From contig JBAYUH010000007.1 in the NCBI GenBank assembly GCA_041675185.1, positions 1 to 40,557 of the forward strand: 40,557 nucleotides of DNA. Direction: 5' to 3'. Source of the DNA: UBA1557 sp041675185 (GTDB taxonomy: Bacteria > Patescibacteriota > Patescibacteriia > Magasanikbacterales > UBA922). The position numbers and the translations under genes were made by a program. Positions 38,861 to 40,557 of this stretch are shown here, in pieces (within the stretch, counting starts at the first letter, position 1; each line of letters begins with the position of its first letter). Under the pieces are notes generated by a model that was not told the DNA's origin, searched no databases, and was given only the letters and a program-made list of their open reading frames with translations.

Positions 38861-38919
38861 ACATCCGGATCATATGGATTCCACCCTAGACGGACAGGTA
38901 TCCGAATATCAGGATTGTT
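38861..38919. repeat. CCGGAT inverted repeat with GC-rich core copy 5, after typA
   Basis: ACATCCGGATCATATGG on the left and TATCCGAATATCAGGATTGT on the right are inverted relatives of the 21301-21425 element. Between them lies TCCACCCTAGACGGA (38880-38894), the GC-rich core with two changes. So two repeat families are nested here, just past the typA stop. Confidence 0.7.
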
Positions 38920-38922
38920 ATT

Positions 38923-40557
38923 TTACTTTCTACCAAACTTCTTTCTGTCAGTTTCACTCAAAACTTGTTTACGAATACGGATACTTTTTGGAGTAATTTC
39001 AAGATATTCATCTTCAGTAATCATTTCTAGACCACGCTCAAGATTAACTTCAATCGGAGGAGTAAGATTCAAAGCGTCATCAGTTCCACTAGCACGCATA
39101 TTGGTAAGTTGTTTACCTTTTATTGGATTGACCATCATGTCTTCACCTTTTGACGTATTACCAATTACCATACCTTCATAAACTTCCACATTTGGTCCAA
39201 TATACATACTACCTCTCATTTGTAAATTAGCCAAAGAAAAACCAAGAGCTTTGCCACCAACCATAGAAATCATAGAACCTGTAGCACGTTTTTCAATCAC
39301 ACCGACATAAGGTTTGAAACCAGTAGTTTGACTAGACATAATACCTTCACCTTTGGTATCCATAATAAATTGACTACGATAACCAAGAAGACCACGAGAA
39401 GGGATTTCAAAAATCATTCTAGTTTGATTATTATCATTATTCATCATATTAGTCATGCTTCCTTTTCTCTTTCCCATTTTTTCAATAACAGTACCAGAAA
39501 AAGCAGCTGGAACATCTACAGTAACTTCTTCGAAAGGTTCACATTTTACACCATCAATATTTTTGATAATAACATGTGGTTGACTTACTTGTATTTCAAA
39601 ACCCTCTCTACTCATTTGTTCAAGCAAAATAGCAATATGCAATTCTCCACGTCCATAAACTTTGAATCTATCAGAATCAGAAAAATCTACTTGCAAACCT
39701 ACATTTACTTGCAATTCTTTTTCTAGACGTTCACGAATTTGACGAGTAGTCACAAACTTACCTTCTTTACCAGCAAAAGGAGAATTGTTTACAAAAAAAT
39801 CCATTTCAATTGTAGGTTCATCAACCTTGATAGCAGGAAGGGCTTCTTGATCTATTGAATGACAAATAGTTTCACCAATATCAATATCAGCAATACCTGC
39901 AAGCATCACAATATCTCCAGCAGAGGCTTCTTTTACTTCCAAAGTATCAAAACCTTTAAATTGCTGTAATTTGGTAACAGTGGCCATACGAGAATTACCA
40001 TCTGGATTTTTGATAACTATTTTATCAGCAACTTTTACAGTACCTTCATAAATACGACCAATAGCTAGACGTCCGACAAAATCATCATAAGCAAGATTGA
40101 ATGGTTGCATACGAAGTGGAGCAGTAGTATCTTGTTTAGCAACAGGAACATATTCCAAAATCATATCAAGCAAAGGGAAAATATCTTTTGAATCATCTTC
40201 CAATTTTCTTTTTGCAAGACCTTGTTTACCAATAGCATAACAAAAAGGAAAATTCATCTGTTCATCAGTAGCACCCAAATCCATAAACAATTCCAATACT
40301 TCGTCATGAACTTCTAGTGGACGAGCAGCTGGCTTATCAATCTTATTCAAAACAACCAAAGGTTTCAATCCTAATTCCAATGATTTTTTCAACACAAATT
40401 TGGTCTGTGGCATAGGACCTTCTTGAGCATCCACAATCAAAAGTACAGAATCAATAGAACGCAAAACACGCTCTACTTCTGAACCAAAGTCAGCATGGCC
40501 TGGAGTATCTACGATATTTATTTTTGTATCTTTATAAAAAAGTGAAGTATTTTTGGA
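38923..40557 (-). CDS. typA: Translational GTPase TypA/BipA, 5' end beyond the window
   Basis: The frame is open to the right edge (544 codons seen, family about 610). The N-terminal part of the GTPase domain is cut off, but the DTPGHADFGSEVERVLR switch II (near 40500) is present, then VLLIVDAQEGPMPQTKFVL, NKIDKP, the EF-G-like domains II, III and V, and the BipA C-terminal domain (YEGMVIGNTSKGEDMMVNP, KQLTNMRASGTDDALNLTPP, then LEYLEITPKSIRIRK-like end). BipA binds ribosomes under stress and helps 50S assembly at low temperature. The end is followed by a repeat element and the tRNA-Val promoter. Confidence 0.96.
   Translation of the reverse strand, partial: SKNTSLFYKDTKINIVDTPGHADFGSEVERVLRSIDSVLLIVDAQEGPMPQTKFVLKKSLELGLKPLVVLNKIDKPAARPLEVHDEVLELFMDLGATDEQMNFPFCYAIGKQGLAKRKLEDDSKDIFPLLDMILEYVPVAKQDTTAPLRMQPFNLAYDDFVGRLAIGRIYEGTVKVADKIVIKNPDGNSRMATVTKLQQFKGFDTLEVKEASAGDIVMLAGIADIDIGETICHSIDQEALPAIKVDEPTIEMDFFVNNSPFAGKEGKFVTTRQIRERLEKELQVNVGLQVDFSDSDRFKVYGRGELHIAILLEQMSREGFEIQVSQPHVIIKNIDGVKCEPFEEVTVDVPAAFSGTVIEKMGKRKGSMTNMMNNDNNQTRMIFEIPSRGLLGYRSQFIMDTKGEGIMSSQTTGFKPYVGVIEKRATGSMISMVGGKALGFSLANLQMRGSMYIGPNVEVYEGMVIGNTSKGEDMMVNPIKGKQLTNMRASGTDDALNLTPPIEVNLERGLEMITEDEYLEITPKSIRIRKQVLSETDRKKFGRK

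Noticed and set aside
40462..40464. TTG start of typA within the window
   Set aside because: The frame continues to the right edge and encodes the conserved DTPGHADF motif, so the gene simply starts outside the window.

Overview
The window is AT-rich, has few metabolic genes, and looks like a chromosomal segment of a small-genome bacterium, most likely Patescibacteria/CPR (Parcubacteria-like). That placement is inferred from several traits: A/T-rich leaders with no clear Shine-Dalgarno motif, nearly every gap filled by short palindromic repeats, a shortened HrcA, tRNA genes without encoded CCA, a four-cysteine L33, and a CPR-style mix of housekeeping genes with small unrecognised membrane proteins. 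No 16S gene or other decisive marker is present.

Layout. (1) 1-3918, minus strand: the edge of an unknown gene, uvrB, and a beta-CASP metallo-beta-lactamase RNase. (2) 4077-12494, plus strand: a one-helix membrane protein, corA, murJ, lepA (with codon use unlike its neighbours), an unrecognised acidic protein, a 32-residue membrane peptide, recJ, an RNase HI gene and a frameshifted small gene. (3) 12556-18361, minus strand: a heat-shock regulon hrcA-grpE-hsp20-dnaK-DUF3467-dnaJ. Its promoter is a perfect -35/-10 pair overlapped by two CIRCE operators. (4) 18531-27131, minus strand: an SPFH protein, YidC, and a MacB-type export set (two permeases, an ATPase, an HlyD-like fusion protein) led by an AbrB-like regulator, with the CCA-adding enzyme inside the set. 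(5) 27136-36979, minus strand: gpsA, an amino-acid permease, a membrane-anchored glycoside hydrolase, an EamA transporter and an MGDG-synthase-like glycosyltransferase, then a two-gene unit of a PKD-7TM membrane protein and a large ATP-grasp/metallopeptidase fusion. (6) 37054-40557, minus strand: tRNA-Trp, a 59-residue Cys-rich protein, a DUF1189 membrane protein, rpmG, tRNA-Thr, tRNA-Val and the 3' part of typA.

The most interesting part is the unit at 32954-36856. One protein carries an ATP-grasp amino-acid ligase of the RimK-related type, a middle stretch resembling the RimK/LysX-associated retropepsin-like domain with its DTG motif lost, and a DUF1704/MATCAP metallopeptidase. Its upstream partner has a PKD domain outside the membrane and the 7TM domain known from gammaproteobacterial inactive-transglutaminase proteins. 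Components that are separate genes in other bacteria are thus merged here. A ligase and a peptidase in one chain suggest a reversible amino-acid addition system, comparable to tubulin tyrosine ligase and MATCAP in eukaryotes. Other notable points are the paired CIRCE operators, two small genes not previously marked (9816-9914 and 37234-37413), two probable frameshifts at A-runs, and several modular intergenic repeat families, one of which now encodes the tail of UvrB.
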